Shown here piece after piece: positions 34,559 to 43,852 of a stretch of 64,000 bases of DNA (position 1 is the stretch's first letter; each line of letters opens with the position of its first letter). This stretch comes from Alcaligenes parafaecalis (GTDB lineage Bacteria; Pseudomonadota; Gammaproteobacteria; Burkholderiales; Burkholderiaceae_B): assembly GCF_026344135.1 (NCBI RefSeq), contig NZ_JAPKNA010000003.1, positions 62,001-126,000 of the forward strand, given 5' to 3'. The notes below the pieces were generated by a model. It searched no databases. It was not told where the DNA came from and saw only the letters and a program-made list of their open reading frames with translations. A program made the position numbers and the translations under genes.

Positions 34559-34775
34559 CTCCTGGCATTCGCCACCAATTGCACCGATTTCGTACATTTG
34601 AAAGCAATTGTTAAGGATGTTGAATCCTTGGCAAGAGTCGCTTGTGCGCGTTTTTATAACAATTCACTTTTAATGCGCCCTGCAATTTCTTGATTTCACA
34701 CGGTATTTTTTTTTAGCCACTTCTAGGATAGTGCGCTAAGTGCTTGTTGTGATTGAAAAAATTGCAACCACTGCC

Positions 34776-34804
34776 TTGACCGCAAAGGCTTTCCCCCGTA
34801 GAGT
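34776..34804 (+). promoter_or_regulatory. Pmra: promoter of the dcw cluster
   Basis: TTGACC (34776-34781) and TAGAGT (34799-34804) are 17 bp apart, giving a predicted start near 34811. The first MraZ repeat overlaps the -10. The 285 bp between rnpB and mraZ are otherwise AT-rich, with a small hairpin (AAGGAT/ATCCTT, 34613-34629) and no gene. Confidence 0.65.
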
Positions 34805-34838
34805 GGGGAAAAGTAGGAAATAGTGTAAAAAAGTGGGG
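34803..34838 (+). promoter_or_regulatory. MraZ-type 10-bp direct repeats
   Basis: GTGGGG (34803), GTAGGA (34813), GTGTAA (34823) and GTGGGG (34833) begin exactly 10 bp apart, between the promoter -10 and the mraZ GTG. MraZ binds TGGGN-type repeats with 5-bp spacers in other bacteria, so this is the likely autoregulatory site. Repeats 2 and 3 are degenerate. Confidence 0.75.
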
Positions 34839-34845
34839 GAAAAAA

Positions 34846-35274
34846 GTGTTCCAAGGCAGCAGCGCACTCACACTGGATGCTAAGGGTCGGATGTCCATTC
34901 CGACTCGGCACCGTGACGCGCTTTTGCAGCAGGAACAAGGCCGCTTGACCCTCACTCGCCATCCCGACGGCTGTTTGCTGGTGTATCCGCGCAGTGTGTG
35001 GGAAGAAAAGCGCGAACAAATTGCCCGCTTTCCCATGAGTGCCCGCTTCTTGCAACGCCTCCTGCTGGGCAGTGCTCAGGACGTTGATCTGGACTCCGCT
35101 GGTCGGATATTGATCGCTCCCGAACTGCGCGCCGCAGTTGGCCTGGAGCGCGACGCCATGCTGCTGGGTATGGCCACCCATTTTGAGTTGTGGAATGCGC
35201 AGGAACTGGAACGCCGTCAGGCCCAGGATCTGGCAGAAAGCTCCACAGACGTATTCGACACTTTTTCTTTCTGA
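34846..35274 (+). CDS. mraZ: Transcriptional regulator MraZ
   Basis: MraZ is a DNA-binding ring-forming regulator that represses its own dcw promoter. The 142-residue protein (E. coli 152) has two AbrB-like swapped-hairpin repeats. The first opens MFQGSSALTLDAKGRMSIPT (residues 1-20). The second holds AQDVDLDSAGRILIAPELR (about 83-101), each with the D.KGR/D.AGR core. The start is GTG at 34846, only 8 bp after the last MraZ repeat, and there is no good alternative. rsmH follows after 7 bp. Confidence 0.95.
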   Translation: MFQGSSALTLDAKGRMSIPTRHRDALLQQEQGRLTLTRHPDGCLLVYPRSVWEEKREQIARFPMSARFLQRLLLGSAQDVDLDSAGRILIAPELRAAVGLERDAMLLGMATHFELWNAQELERRQAQDLAESSTDVFDTFSF

Positions 35275-35281
35275 GTAAGTC

Positions 35282-36352
35282 ATGACGCTGGTACATCGAT
35301 CCGTGCTGCTGGAGCCTACGGTGGCGGCCCTCGTGGATCCGTCCTTTGAGGCCCGGCGTTGGGCTCAAAATCCTGAAATCAAGGGTTTGGCCGACGGCGT
35401 GTACGTCGATTGCACCTTCGGTCGTGGCGGCCACAGCCGCTTGCTCTTGTCGCACTTGAGCCCCCAGGGGCGCTTGATTGTGATCGACAAGGACCCGCAG
35501 GCCATTGCCGTGGCTCAGGAATTGGCTGCACAAGATAGCCGCGTCACGGTTGTACACAGTGGCTTTGGTGATCTGGCCCAGGCTCTGGACGAGCTGGATG
35601 TGGGGCCGTTGCAAGGCGTCATGATGGATTTGGGCATTTCCTCGCCACAAATCGACGACGCAGAACGAGGTTTCTCTTTTATGCGCGAAGGTCCTCTGGA
35701 CATGCGCATGGATACCAGCGGTGGCTTGACCGCTGAACAGTGGCTGGCCGAGGTCAGCGTAGATGTTTTAAAGGAGGTCATTGCAGAATATGGCGAAGAA
35801 CGGTTTGCTTTCCAGATTGCAAAGGCGATTGTTGATCGCCGCCAATCCCGCCCGCTACATACAACGCGTGATCTCGCCGAGCTCGTCGCCGGTGTCGTCC
35901 GCACGCGCGAAAAGGGTCAACATCCGGCAACCAGGACCTTCCAGGCTATACGGATTTACCTCAATCGTGAGCTCGAAGAGCTCGCGCACGCGCTTCCGTC
36001 AATTCTGAGTCGATTGGCGACTCAGGGCAGGCTTGCGGTGATTGCATTTCATTCGCTGGAGGACCGTATGGTCAAACAGTTCATGAACGCGGCTGCGCGT
36101 CCCGCGCAGGAACAGTCACGTCTACCTATTCTTGAAAAAGACTTGCCCCAGCCTCTGGTGCAGTCTTTGGGCAGAATCTTGCCTACTGACGAGGAGTCCA
36201 GCGACAACCCCCGAGCCCGCTCGGCGGTATTACGTGTGGTGCAACGCACCGAAACCCCTATCCCCCAGGACTGGATGCGCAGCGCCAGCGAGCGTCTGCT
36301 GCAACAGGCCGCCTATAGCCGCCAGCCTGCTGGCAAGCGAGGCCGCCGATGA
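35282..36352 (+). CDS. rsmH: 16S rRNA (cytosine-1402-N4)-methyltransferase RsmH
   Basis: RsmH methylates N4 of C1402 in the decoding centre using SAM. The 356-residue protein is longer than E. coli RsmH (313), mainly through an insert of about 20 residues (PSFEARRWAQNPEIK) between HRSVLLEPTVAAL and the SAM motif VYVDCTFGRGGHSRLLL. Other family blocks are MMDLGISSPQIDDAERGFSF (about 117-136), GPLDMRMD, and the C-terminal VIAFHSLEDRMVKQF. It lies 7 bp after mraZ and overlaps ftsL by 4 bp. Confidence 0.96.
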   Translation: MTLVHRSVLLEPTVAALVDPSFEARRWAQNPEIKGLADGVYVDCTFGRGGHSRLLLSHLSPQGRLIVIDKDPQAIAVAQELAAQDSRVTVVHSGFGDLAQALDELDVGPLQGVMMDLGISSPQIDDAERGFSFMREGPLDMRMDTSGGLTAEQWLAEVSVDVLKEVIAEYGEERFAFQIAKAIVDRRQSRPLHTTRDLAELVAGVVRTREKGQHPATRTFQAIRIYLNRELEELAHALPSILSRLATQGRLAVIAFHSLEDRMVKQFMNAAARPAQEQSRLPILEKDLPQPLVQSLGRILPTDEESSDNPRARSAVLRVVQRTETPIPQDWMRSASERLLQQAAYSRQPAGKRGRR

Positions 36353-36651
36353 TGCGCCTGGTCATCACCCTTTCTTTGGTGTTGATGCTTTCGGCCATCT
36401 CTTTGGTGACGGCGCGCTATCAGGCGCGCGAGCTGTTTGTGCAAACCGATCGTCTGGTCACCAAAGCAGGTGAACTGGATACGGACTGGCGTCGTCTGCA
36501 ACTGGAGCGGGCCGAACTGGCTCGTAATGCCCGGGTGGATGATATTGGCCGCAACGAATTGGGCCTGGTGCTCAGCTCTCCAGATCGCACTCTTTATTTG
36601 CAAGGCGGTGAATTGAGCTCAAACCAGGCTCAGCCCGGAGGGCGGCCATGA
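36349..36651 (+). CDS. ftsL: Cell division protein FtsL
   Basis: FtsL is a bitopic inner-membrane protein that forms the FtsQLB complex and activates FtsWI. The 100-residue product has a transmembrane segment at about residues 3-21 (LVITLSLVLMLSAISLVTA). A periplasmic coiled coil follows with heptad-spaced Leu (LFVQTDRLVTKAGELD and WRRLQLERAELAR). The N-terminal cytoplasmic tail is nearly absent. The start ATG overlaps the rsmH stop codon, and ftsI overlaps its end by 4 bp. The identity rests on position, size and topology, since FtsL is poorly conserved. Confidence 0.92.
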   Translation: MMRLVITLSLVLMLSAISLVTARYQARELFVQTDRLVTKAGELDTDWRRLQLERAELARNARVDDIGRNELGLVLSSPDRTLYLQGGELSSNQAQPGGRP

Positions 36652-38387
36652 GACGATTCGGCTATCACGATAATCCTGTTTTAAGCGTCCAGATTCCATT
36701 CTGGCGTTCGCGTTTGGTCCTGGTGCTTTTGTTCCTGGGCTTTGGCGCCTTGATCGTCAAGGCTTTGTATCTGCAAGGCCTGTCTACCGAATTCTTGCAG
36801 CAGCAGGGCGAGCGCCGTTATGAGCGCACCCAGGTGCTGCCGCCCATGCGTGGCAAGGTTTTTGATCGCAGTGGTTCTGTGGTGCTGGCTTCCAGCGTGC
36901 CCGTCAAGGCTATCTGGGCTATTCCTGATGACGCCCGTAATGCCAAGCCCGAGCAAATTAGCCAACTGGCCAAGCTCCTGGGCATGGGTGCGGCTGATAT
37001 TGATCGCCGCCTGTCCGTCGAGGACCGCAACTTCGTCTACATCAAGCGTCAGGTGGATGTGGATGTCGCCGCGCAGATCGCTGAACTGAAAATTCCCGGT
37101 ATTCACCAGCAAGAAGAAATGCGCCGTTTCTATCCCGAAGGGGATGTGATGGCGCACATTGTGGGTTTTACTAATATTGAAGACCAGGGGATCGAGGGGA
37201 TTGAGTTGGCTTTTAACTCGGCCCTGTCTGGTACACCCGGATCGCGTCGCGTCATTCGCGATCGCCTGGGCCGTGTAGTGGAAGATGTACGCGCTATTGT
37301 TCCGCCTACCCACGGCCAGGACTTGCACTTGTCCATTGACGCAGGCTTGCAGTTTGACGCCTACACCGCCTTGAAGAAAGGCATGGAAGACGTCAAGGCC
37401 AATGCCGCTGCGGCTGTGGTGATGGACGTGAAAACCGGGGAGATTCTGGCCCTGGTGAACTTGCCTACCTACAACCCCAACGACAGGGACGACCGCAAGG
37501 GTCCGGCCCTGCGTAACCGTGCCTTGACCGACACCTTTGAACCCGGCTCTATCATGAAGCCTTTCACGGTCGGTTTGGCACTGGATATCAACCGCATTAC
37601 CACCGCGACTCAGTTCAATACGGGTAATGGCCAGTATCGCTACCAAGGTAGTGTGATCACCGACGTGAGCCGTAATAACGGTTTTCTGGATGCCGCCGGT
37701 ATTTTGCGTCGCTCCAGCAATATTGGCATGACCATGATTTCCGAGCGTCTGACCTCGCAGGAAATGTGGAACAAATTTACCGAGCTGGGTTTTGGGCGTT
37801 CCCCCCAGGCGGACTTCCCCGGTATTGCCAGTGGGCGACTGCGTCCCTGGGAGCGGTGGCGTCCTATCGAGCGCGCCACCATGTCCTATGGCTACGGTCT
37901 GTCGGTTTCCCTGCTGCAAATTGCTCACGCCTATACGGCGTTTGCGCGCAATGGCGATATGGTCTCCATGACCTTGCTCAAGCGCGAAGGCAAGCCTGCC
38001 AGCGTTCAGGTTTACACCCCCAAAGTGGCCGCAGAAGTGCGCGCCATGCTGGAAGCGGCTGCCGGTCCTGCCGGTGCTCGTCTGGCTCAGGTGCAAGGTT
38101 ATCGCGTCGCAGGCAAGAGCGGTACGGCCCGCAAGATTGTGGATGGCCGTTACAGCAAATCCCTGTATCGCGGCTCTTTTGTCGGCTTTGCCCCCGTCTC
38201 CGATCCTCGCATTGTGGTGGCCGTCACGATTGACGAACCACATAGCTCCAATTATTACGGTGGGCGTATTGCCGCGCCGATTTTTTCAGAAATTGTGGCC
38301 CGGAGCTTGCGACGCCTAGGCGTCCAGCCTGATGCGCCCATAGATTCGCTGGTGGCCGTTGGCCCCGGTGCGGAGAGAGTACGATGA
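36648..38387 (+). CDS. ftsI: Septal peptidoglycan transpeptidase FtsI (PBP3)
   Basis: FtsI cross-links septal peptidoglycan together with FtsW. The 579-residue protein (E. coli 588) has one membrane anchor (about residues 18-40), the dimerisation/pedestal domain beginning near RRYERTQVLPPMRGKVFDRSG, and the transpeptidase domain. Active-site motifs are FEPGSIMKPFTV (SxxK, Ser at about residue 301), RRSSNIGM (SxN) and AGKSGTARKIV (KSG). All three are intact. It overlaps ftsL and the murE-murF gene by 4 bp each. Confidence 0.97.
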   Translation: MRRFGYHDNPVLSVQIPFWRSRLVLVLLFLGFGALIVKALYLQGLSTEFLQQQGERRYERTQVLPPMRGKVFDRSGSVVLASSVPVKAIWAIPDDARNAKPEQISQLAKLLGMGAADIDRRLSVEDRNFVYIKRQVDVDVAAQIAELKIPGIHQQEEMRRFYPEGDVMAHIVGFTNIEDQGIEGIELAFNSALSGTPGSRRVIRDRLGRVVEDVRAIVPPTHGQDLHLSIDAGLQFDAYTALKKGMEDVKANAAAAVVMDVKTGEILALVNLPTYNPNDRDDRKGPALRNRALTDTFEPGSIMKPFTVGLALDINRITTATQFNTGNGQYRYQGSVITDVSRNNGFLDAAGILRRSSNIGMTMISERLTSQEMWNKFTELGFGRSPQADFPGIASGRLRPWERWRPIERATMSYGYGLSVSLLQIAHAYTAFARNGDMVSMTLLKREGKPASVQVYTPKVAAEVRAMLEAAAGPAGARLAQVQGYRVAGKSGTARKIVDGRYSKSLYRGSFVGFAPVSDPRIVVAVTIDEPHSSNYYGGRIAAPIFSEIVARSLRRLGVQPDAPIDSLVAVGPGAERVR

Positions 38388-41164
38388 ACGCCGCAGCAAT
38401 ATTGGAGTGGCTGGCGCAGCATGTCGCGCCCACGGCTAATCTGTGTTTGGATTCCCGCCAGATCAAGGCGGGTGACGCGTTTTTTGCCTGCCGCGGCCAT
38501 CAGGGTGATGGTCGTGAGTACGAAGTTCAGGCGGTGCAGCAAGGTGCAGTTGCGATTGTGCGCGAGCAGGGCGATCAGGCGGTTGATCCTGGTGTGCCCG
38601 TTTTGCAGGTCGCTAACCTGAGTGCCTTGCTGGGTGAAGTTGCCCATCAGTGGTGGGGTCGTCCTTCCGAGGAAATGACCGTTGTGGCCGTCACCGGCAC
38701 CAATGGCAAAACGTCGACTGTGCAGTGGGTGGCTTCGGCATTGAATCACTCCCAAGTGCCTTGCGGCACCATTGGAACCTTGGGTGTCACTTTGCCCGAC
38801 GGCTCCAATCTGGGTGGTGTTCTGACGACACCTGACGTGCTGACCGTACACCGCAGTCTGGCCGCGATTCGTGCCCAAGGCGGTAACGCGGTGGCGCTGG
38901 AAGCCTCTTCGATTGGTCTGGAGCAAGGTCGTCTGGACGGCGTCCGCATTGATATTGCGGGCTTCACCAACTTGACGCATGACCATCTGGATTACCACCA
39001 CAGCATGGAACAATACAAACAGGCCAAGCTGCGCCTGTTTAGCTGGCCTGGTTTGCGTAGCGTCGTGCTCAATGCTGACGATGCAACTGGCCGCGAGTTG
39101 ATGCAGGCCGGTTTGGCCGCACGCGTGATCTCCTATTCCATGAGCCAGCCCGAGGTGGACTTGCTGGCTCAGGACGTACATACGGGTGCTGACGGTCAGG
39201 TGTTCAACCTGGTCACTGCACACGGTACGGCTCAAATTTTGACCCACCTGCTGGGTGAACATAACGTGGCCAATCTCTTGTTGGTGGCCGGTGTTCTGCA
39301 AGAGGTAGGTTGGCCCGTTTCCAAAATTGCCCGCATTATGGACAAGCTGGAATCCGTGCCCGGCCGCCTGCAAATCGTCACCCCCAACAGCACCGCTGGT
39401 CGTCAGCAGCCTCTGCCTTTGGTGGTTGTGGACTACGCACACACCGCTGATGCGTTGGAGCGTGCTTTGCAGGCCTTGCGTGAAGTCGCTACGGTGCGTG
39501 GCGGCAAACTGACTTGTGTATTCGGTTGCGGTGGCAACCGCGATACCGCCAAGCGTCCCGTCATGGGCGAAGTGGCAGCCCGTCTGGCCGACAATGTGTT
39601 GGTCACGACGGACAACCCCCGTTTTGAAGATCCCGCTGACATCATTCGTCAAATTGTGGCTGGCATGCCCGAAGCGCCAGCCGTGCAAATGGATCGCGCT
39701 CGCGCCATTCTGTCTTCTGTCTGGGCCGCAAACCCTGAAGATATTGTGTTGCTGGCCGGTAAAGGTCACGAAACTTACCAGGAAGTGCAGGGCGAGCGCT
39801 CTGTGTTTGATGATTCGGACTGGGCTAAAGCAGCCTTGTTGTGGTTGCGTGGCGTGCGTTTGAGCACTGATTCCCGCAGCCTCACCAAAGGTGATTTGTT
39901 CCTGGCCTTGAGCGGCGAGCAGTTTGACGGCCATCGCTACCTGGAAAAAGCGAAAGAGCAGGGCGCGCATGCCGCGATTGTTGCGCAGCGTGATCCTCAA
40001 GTGGATCTGCCGCAAATTGTGCTGGGCGATACCCGTCGCGCATTGATGACGCTGGCCACTGAATGGCGCTCGCGCTTTGATATCCCCGTCATCGGTGTGA
40101 CTGGCAGCAATGGCAAGACCACAACCAAAGAAATGATTGCCGCGATCTTGCGCGCCTGGTTGGGCGACGCAGAAAGCCTGGCAACACGCGGTAATCTGAA
40201 TAACGATCTGGGCGTACCGCTGTCCATCCTGCGCTTGAGCTCCGAGCACAAAGCGGCCGTGCTGGAAATGGGCATGAATCACCCTGGCGAAATCGCGGTG
40301 CTGGCGGCCATGGCTCGCCCCACCATTGCCCTGATCAATAACGCCCAACGCGAACATCAGGAATTCATGCACAGCGTGGAAGCCGTGGCGCGTGAAAACG
40401 GCGCGGTGATTGATGCCTTGCCTCAGGACGGCGCACTGGTCATTCCTGATGATGATGCATTCAGCGCCATGTGGGCCGAACAGGCAGGCCAGCGTTCCGT
40501 GCTGCGTTTTGGTCTGAGTGGTCAGGAAACGGTGTTTGCGGCTGATATGTTTGTTGAGCCTGCACAGACTCGCTTTGTCTTGCACGTGGCCGGACAGTCT
40601 GCCGCGCTGACCTTGAGCAGCCCTGGTATTCATAACCTGCGCAATGCCCTGGCCGCTGCTGCTTGCGCCCATGCTGCGGGTGCTCCCTTGAACGCCATTG
40701 TGCAAGGTCTGGAAAGTTTCCGCCCTGTGACGGGCCGTATGCAGCCCAAGCAACTGTCTTCCGGTTACCAACTGATTGACGACACCTACAACGCCAACCC
40801 GGATTCGGTCCGTGCCGCCATTGATGTGCTGGCACAACTGAAGGGGCGCAAGGTTCTGGTGCTGGGCAATATGGCCGAGATCGGTGACAACAGCTCCGAA
40901 TTGCACGCCGAAGTCGGTGCTTACGCCAAAGAGCGTGGCATGGATGAATTGCTGACCTTGGGTGGTGATGCCAGCCATGCTGCTCAGGCTTTTGGTGCGC
41001 GTGCACATCAGTTCGAGACCCTGGAAGACATGGTTTCCTACCTGCTGGCTCTGGAGCCGTCCCATGTGCTGATCAAAGGTTCGCGCAGCGCCCGTATGGA
41101 ACGCGTTGTCGCTGCCCTGGAAAACCACTTCTCCCATAACGAAGGGGCCACTCATGCTTCTTGA
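38384..41164 (+). CDS. murEF: Fused MurE-MurF: UDP-MurNAc-tripeptide ligase and D-Ala-D-Ala-adding ligase
   Basis: One uninterrupted 926-residue frame holds two Mur ligases. Residues 1-485 are MurE, with AVTGTNGKTSTVQWVASAL near 104. VVDYAHTADALERAL and VTTDNPRFEDP near 410 follow; DNPR is the motif for meso-diaminopimelate. Residues 486-926 are MurF, starting straight at RLSTDSRSLTKGDLFLALSG, with VTGSNGKTTTKEMIAAIL near 572 and DDTYNANPDSVRAAIDVL near 797. The MurF part lacks its usual first 25 or so residues, consistent with fusion rather than a missed frameshift. The protein adds meso-DAP and then D-Ala-D-Ala to UDP-MurNAc-peptide in the cytoplasm. A murE-murF fusion is known in Bordetella. 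It overlaps ftsI by 4 bp and mraY by 11 bp. Confidence 0.97.
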   Translation: MNAAAILEWLAQHVAPTANLCLDSRQIKAGDAFFACRGHQGDGREYEVQAVQQGAVAIVREQGDQAVDPGVPVLQVANLSALLGEVAHQWWGRPSEEMTVVAVTGTNGKTSTVQWVASALNHSQVPCGTIGTLGVTLPDGSNLGGVLTTPDVLTVHRSLAAIRAQGGNAVALEASSIGLEQGRLDGVRIDIAGFTNLTHDHLDYHHSMEQYKQAKLRLFSWPGLRSVVLNADDATGRELMQAGLAARVISYSMSQPEVDLLAQDVHTGADGQVFNLVTAHGTAQILTHLLGEHNVANLLLVAGVLQEVGWPVSKIARIMDKLESVPGRLQIVTPNSTAGRQQPLPLVVVDYAHTADALERALQALREVATVRGGKLTCVFGCGGNRDTAKRPVMGEVAARLADNVLVTTDNPRFEDPADIIRQIVAGMPEAPAVQMDRARAILSSVWAANPEDIVLLAGKGHETYQEVQGERSVFDDSDWAKAALLWLRGVRLSTDSRSLTKGDLFLALSGEQFDGHRYLEKAKEQGAHAAIVAQRDPQVDLPQIVLGDTRRALMTLATEWRSRFDIPVIGVTGSNGKTTTKEMIAAILRAWLGDAESLATRGNLNNDLGVPLSILRLSSEHKAAVLEMGMNHPGEIAVLAAMARPTIALINNAQREHQEFMHSVEAVARENGAVIDALPQDGALVIPDDDAFSAMWAEQAGQRSVLRFGLSGQETVFAADMFVEPAQTRFVLHVAGQSAALTLSSPGIHNLRNALAAAACAHAAGAPLNAIVQGLESFRPVTGRMQPKQLSSGYQLIDDTYNANPDSVRAAIDVLAQLKGRKVLVLGNMAEIGDNSSELHAEVGAYAKERGMDELLTLGGDASHAAQAFGARAHQFETLEDMVSYLLALEPSHVLIKGSRSARMERVVAALENHFSHNEGATHAS

Positions 41165-42326
41165 ACTGGCGCGCTGGTTATCGGACGATCATATTCGCGC
41201 CTTTGGGGTGTTTGAGTACATCACCCTGCGTGCTATTTTGGCCAGCGCCACCGCGCTGGCGATTGGCTTGTTGGCAGGTCCCTGGGTTATTCGCAAGTTG
41301 ACCGAACTGAAGATTGGTCAGGCTGTACGCGCTTACGGCCCAGAATCGCATTTGCAAAAAAACGGCACGCCCACCATGGGCGGTGTGCTGATCCTGATCT
41401 CCATCGGTATCAGCACCTTGTTGTGGGCAGACTGGACTAACCGCTTTGTGTGGGTCGTTCTGCTGGTGACTTTCGGTTTTGGCTGGATTGGCTGGGCAGA
41501 CGATTACAAGAAAGTCGTCAATCGTGATCCCGAAGGCATGTCCTCGCGTCAGAAGTTTTTCTGGCAAGCCTTGATCGGTATGGTCGCCGCGGTTTATCTG
41601 AGCTTTGCCGTGTCGGTGCCTGCCAATACTGAACTGTGGCCTTTGTTCAAAGAATGGGTCTTGAGCGGCTTCACCATGCCCCTGCCTACCCAGGCTGACC
41701 TGATCGTGCCTTTCTTCAAGTCCGTCAGCTACCCGCTGGGCGTGTTGGGCTTTGTAGTGCTGACCTGGGCGGTCATTGTGGGTTCCAGTAACGCCGTCAA
41801 TCTGACAGACGGTCTGGACGGTCTGGCCATCATGCCTACCGTGCTGGTAGGTGCTGCCCTGGGCATTTTTGCCTATGTGGTTGGCCGCGTCGACTACTCC
41901 AAATACCTCTTGTTCCCTTATATCCCCGGTGCGGGCGAGCTGATGGTGATCTGTGCCGCCATTGCCGGTGCGGGTCTGGCCTTCTTGTGGTTCAACGCTT
42001 ACCCCGCCCAAGTGTTCATGGGTGATGTGGGTGCTCTGGCTCTGGGCGGTGCACTGGGCACAATCGCCGTGATCGTTCGCCAGGAAATTGTGCTGTTCAT
42101 TATGGGCGGCGTGTTTGTGGTGGAAACCTTGTCGGTGATGTTGCAGGTGACCTGGTTCAAATACACCAAGAAACGCTACGGCCAGGGAAGACGAATATTT
42201 CGCATGGCGCCGCTGCACCATCACTTTGAAGTCAGCGGCTGGAAAGAAACACAGGTGGTGGTTCGCTTCTGGATCATCACGATGATGCTGGTCATGGTTG
42301 GCTTGTCTACATTGAAACTGCGATGA
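41154..42326 (+). CDS. mraY: Phospho-N-acetylmuramoyl-pentapeptide-transferase MraY
   Basis: MraY transfers phospho-MurNAc-pentapeptide to undecaprenyl phosphate, making lipid I. The 390-residue membrane protein (E. coli 360) has about ten transmembrane helices. Catalytic blocks are GWADDYKKVVNRDPEGMSSR (the DDxxK Asp pair), NAVNLTDGLDGLA and APLHHHFEVSGWKE (the HHH motif). Loop insertions around residues 155-195 explain the extra length. I chose ATG 41154, 7 bp after GAAGGGG and inside the murF end. An earlier frame extension has no homology. murD overlaps its end by 4 bp. Confidence 0.97.
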   Translation: MLLELARWLSDDHIRAFGVFEYITLRAILASATALAIGLLAGPWVIRKLTELKIGQAVRAYGPESHLQKNGTPTMGGVLILISIGISTLLWADWTNRFVWVVLLVTFGFGWIGWADDYKKVVNRDPEGMSSRQKFFWQALIGMVAAVYLSFAVSVPANTELWPLFKEWVLSGFTMPLPTQADLIVPFFKSVSYPLGVLGFVVLTWAVIVGSSNAVNLTDGLDGLAIMPTVLVGAALGIFAYVVGRVDYSKYLLFPYIPGAGELMVICAAIAGAGLAFLWFNAYPAQVFMGDVGALALGGALGTIAVIVRQEIVLFIMGGVFVVETLSVMLQVTWFKYTKKRYGQGRRIFRMAPLHHHFEVSGWKETQVVVRFWIITMMLVMVGLSTLKLR

Positions 42327-43852
42327 ATGCTTTGAGTTTTCCTTCGATCCGTAAAGACGGTCTCATGCTTATCCTAGGGTTAGGCGAGACAGGCTTTGCT
42401 GCGGCTCGCTGGTCTTTGGCCCAGGGGGCCAGCATTCGTTTGGCCGATACGCGCGAGAGCGTGCAGGGTCTGGACAAGATTCAGGCCTTGAGCAGCACCC
42501 CTTTGGACGTACGACAGGGCCAGAACGCTTTGCAAGCGGACAGTCTGCTTGATGTGCACACCCTAGTGATCAGCCCCGGTCTGTCACCCCTGGATCCCGA
42601 ACTTAGTGCCTTTTTGGCCTTGGCTCGCGAACGCAGTATTGAAGTCATCGGCGAGATCGAACTCTTTGCCCGTGCCTTGAAGGATTTGGCTGCTCAAGGC
42701 CAGGAAAGCCGTGTGCTCGCTATTACAGGTACCAATGGCAAGACTACGGTTACAGCCCTGACTCGTCACTTGCTGGAGCAAGCTGGTGTGTCCGCGTTGG
42801 CTGTAGGCAATATCAGTCCTGCTGCGCTGACCGCTTTGTGCGATGCGCTCGAAAGCAATGCCTTGCCCCAGGTCTGGGTGCTGGAGCTGTCCAGCTTCCA
42901 ATTGGACAGCACCTTTACCTTGCAGGCTGACGCTGGTGTTGTACTGAATATTTCTCAGGATCATCTGGACTGGCACGGCGGCATGGACGCCTATGTCGAG
43001 TCCAAGCAACGTATGTACGGCATGTGCGATGTGGCTCTGGTCAATCGCGATGATCCTGCGGTGATGGCGATGGTTCCCGATGCCAGCCAGGAGTCGGTGC
43101 GCAGCTTTGGTCTGGACAAGCCCGCTTTACTGGGCGATATGGGCTTGCTGACGGATGGTGGCATGCAGTGGCTGGTAGCGAACGAGCCTACTGATTTTGA
43201 AATACCAGCTACCGGTCTGAAAAAACGTAATGTGCCTGCTGCACCTGCGGTACGTGCTGCCGGTGGTTTGAAACGCCTGATGCCGGTTGAAGCTTTGCAG
43301 ATCAAAGGTCGTCACAACGCCTTGAATGCACAGGCAGCCCTGATGCTGGCTCGTTGCCTGGGTCTGGGTTGGGCCGAGCTGTTGAATGGTCTGCGTACCT
43401 ACCAGGGCGAACCGCACCGTGTCGAGTTGATTCGTGTGCTGGATGGCGTTCAGTATCTGGACGATAGCAAAGGCACCAATGTGGGCGCGACAGTAGCGGC
43501 CTTGCGCGGCTTTGACCAGCGCGTGTGGCTGATTGCCGGTGGGTTGGGCAAGGGCCAGGATTTTGAGCCTTTGGCGGCTGCCGCTGCCCAGAACGTGGCC
43601 GAAGTTTTTCTGATTGGTCAGGACGCCCAGCAGATTGCTGCCGTCCTGGAAGCACACGATGTCCGCCACCGTTTCTGCGATGGTCTGGAAGCCGCTGTGC
43701 AGGCCGCTGCCGAGCAGGCGCGTTCGGGCGATGTGGTCTTGCTGTCCCCAGCCTGCGCCAGCATGGATATGTTCAAAAGCTATCACCACCGCGGCATGTG
43801 CTTTGTGGCTGCGGTGACTGAAATGGCCCTGGATAGAGGAGAGCTGGCATGA
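42323..43852 (+). CDS. murD: UDP-N-acetylmuramoylalanine--D-glutamate ligase MurD
   Basis: MurD adds D-glutamate to UDP-MurNAc-L-Ala. The 509-residue protein is longer than E. coli MurD (438). The N-terminal Rossmann domain begins LILGLGETGFAAARWSL, the ATP site is AITGTNGKTTVTALTRHLL near residue 136, and LNISQDHLDWHGGMDAY and LDDSKGTNVGATVAALRGF follow. Most of the extra length is an insert near residues 286-325 (TGLKKRNVPAAPAVRAAGG) just before the conserved IKGRHNALNAQAA. It overlaps mraY and ftsW by 4 bp each. Confidence 0.96.
   Translation: MNALSFPSIRKDGLMLILGLGETGFAAARWSLAQGASIRLADTRESVQGLDKIQALSSTPLDVRQGQNALQADSLLDVHTLVISPGLSPLDPELSAFLALARERSIEVIGEIELFARALKDLAAQGQESRVLAITGTNGKTTVTALTRHLLEQAGVSALAVGNISPAALTALCDALESNALPQVWVLELSSFQLDSTFTLQADAGVVLNISQDHLDWHGGMDAYVESKQRMYGMCDVALVNRDDPAVMAMVPDASQESVRSFGLDKPALLGDMGLLTDGGMQWLVANEPTDFEIPATGLKKRNVPAAPAVRAAGGLKRLMPVEALQIKGRHNALNAQAALMLARCLGLGWAELLNGLRTYQGEPHRVELIRVLDGVQYLDDSKGTNVGATVAALRGFDQRVWLIAGGLGKGQDFEPLAAAAAQNVAEVFLIGQDAQQIAAVLEAHDVRHRFCDGLEAAVQAAAEQARSGDVVLLSPACASMDMFKSYHHRGMCFVAAVTEMALDRGELA

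Noticed and set aside
34613..34629. AAGGAT/ATCCTT hairpin after rnpB as a terminator
   Set aside because: The stem is short and AT-rich, and no T-run follows it.
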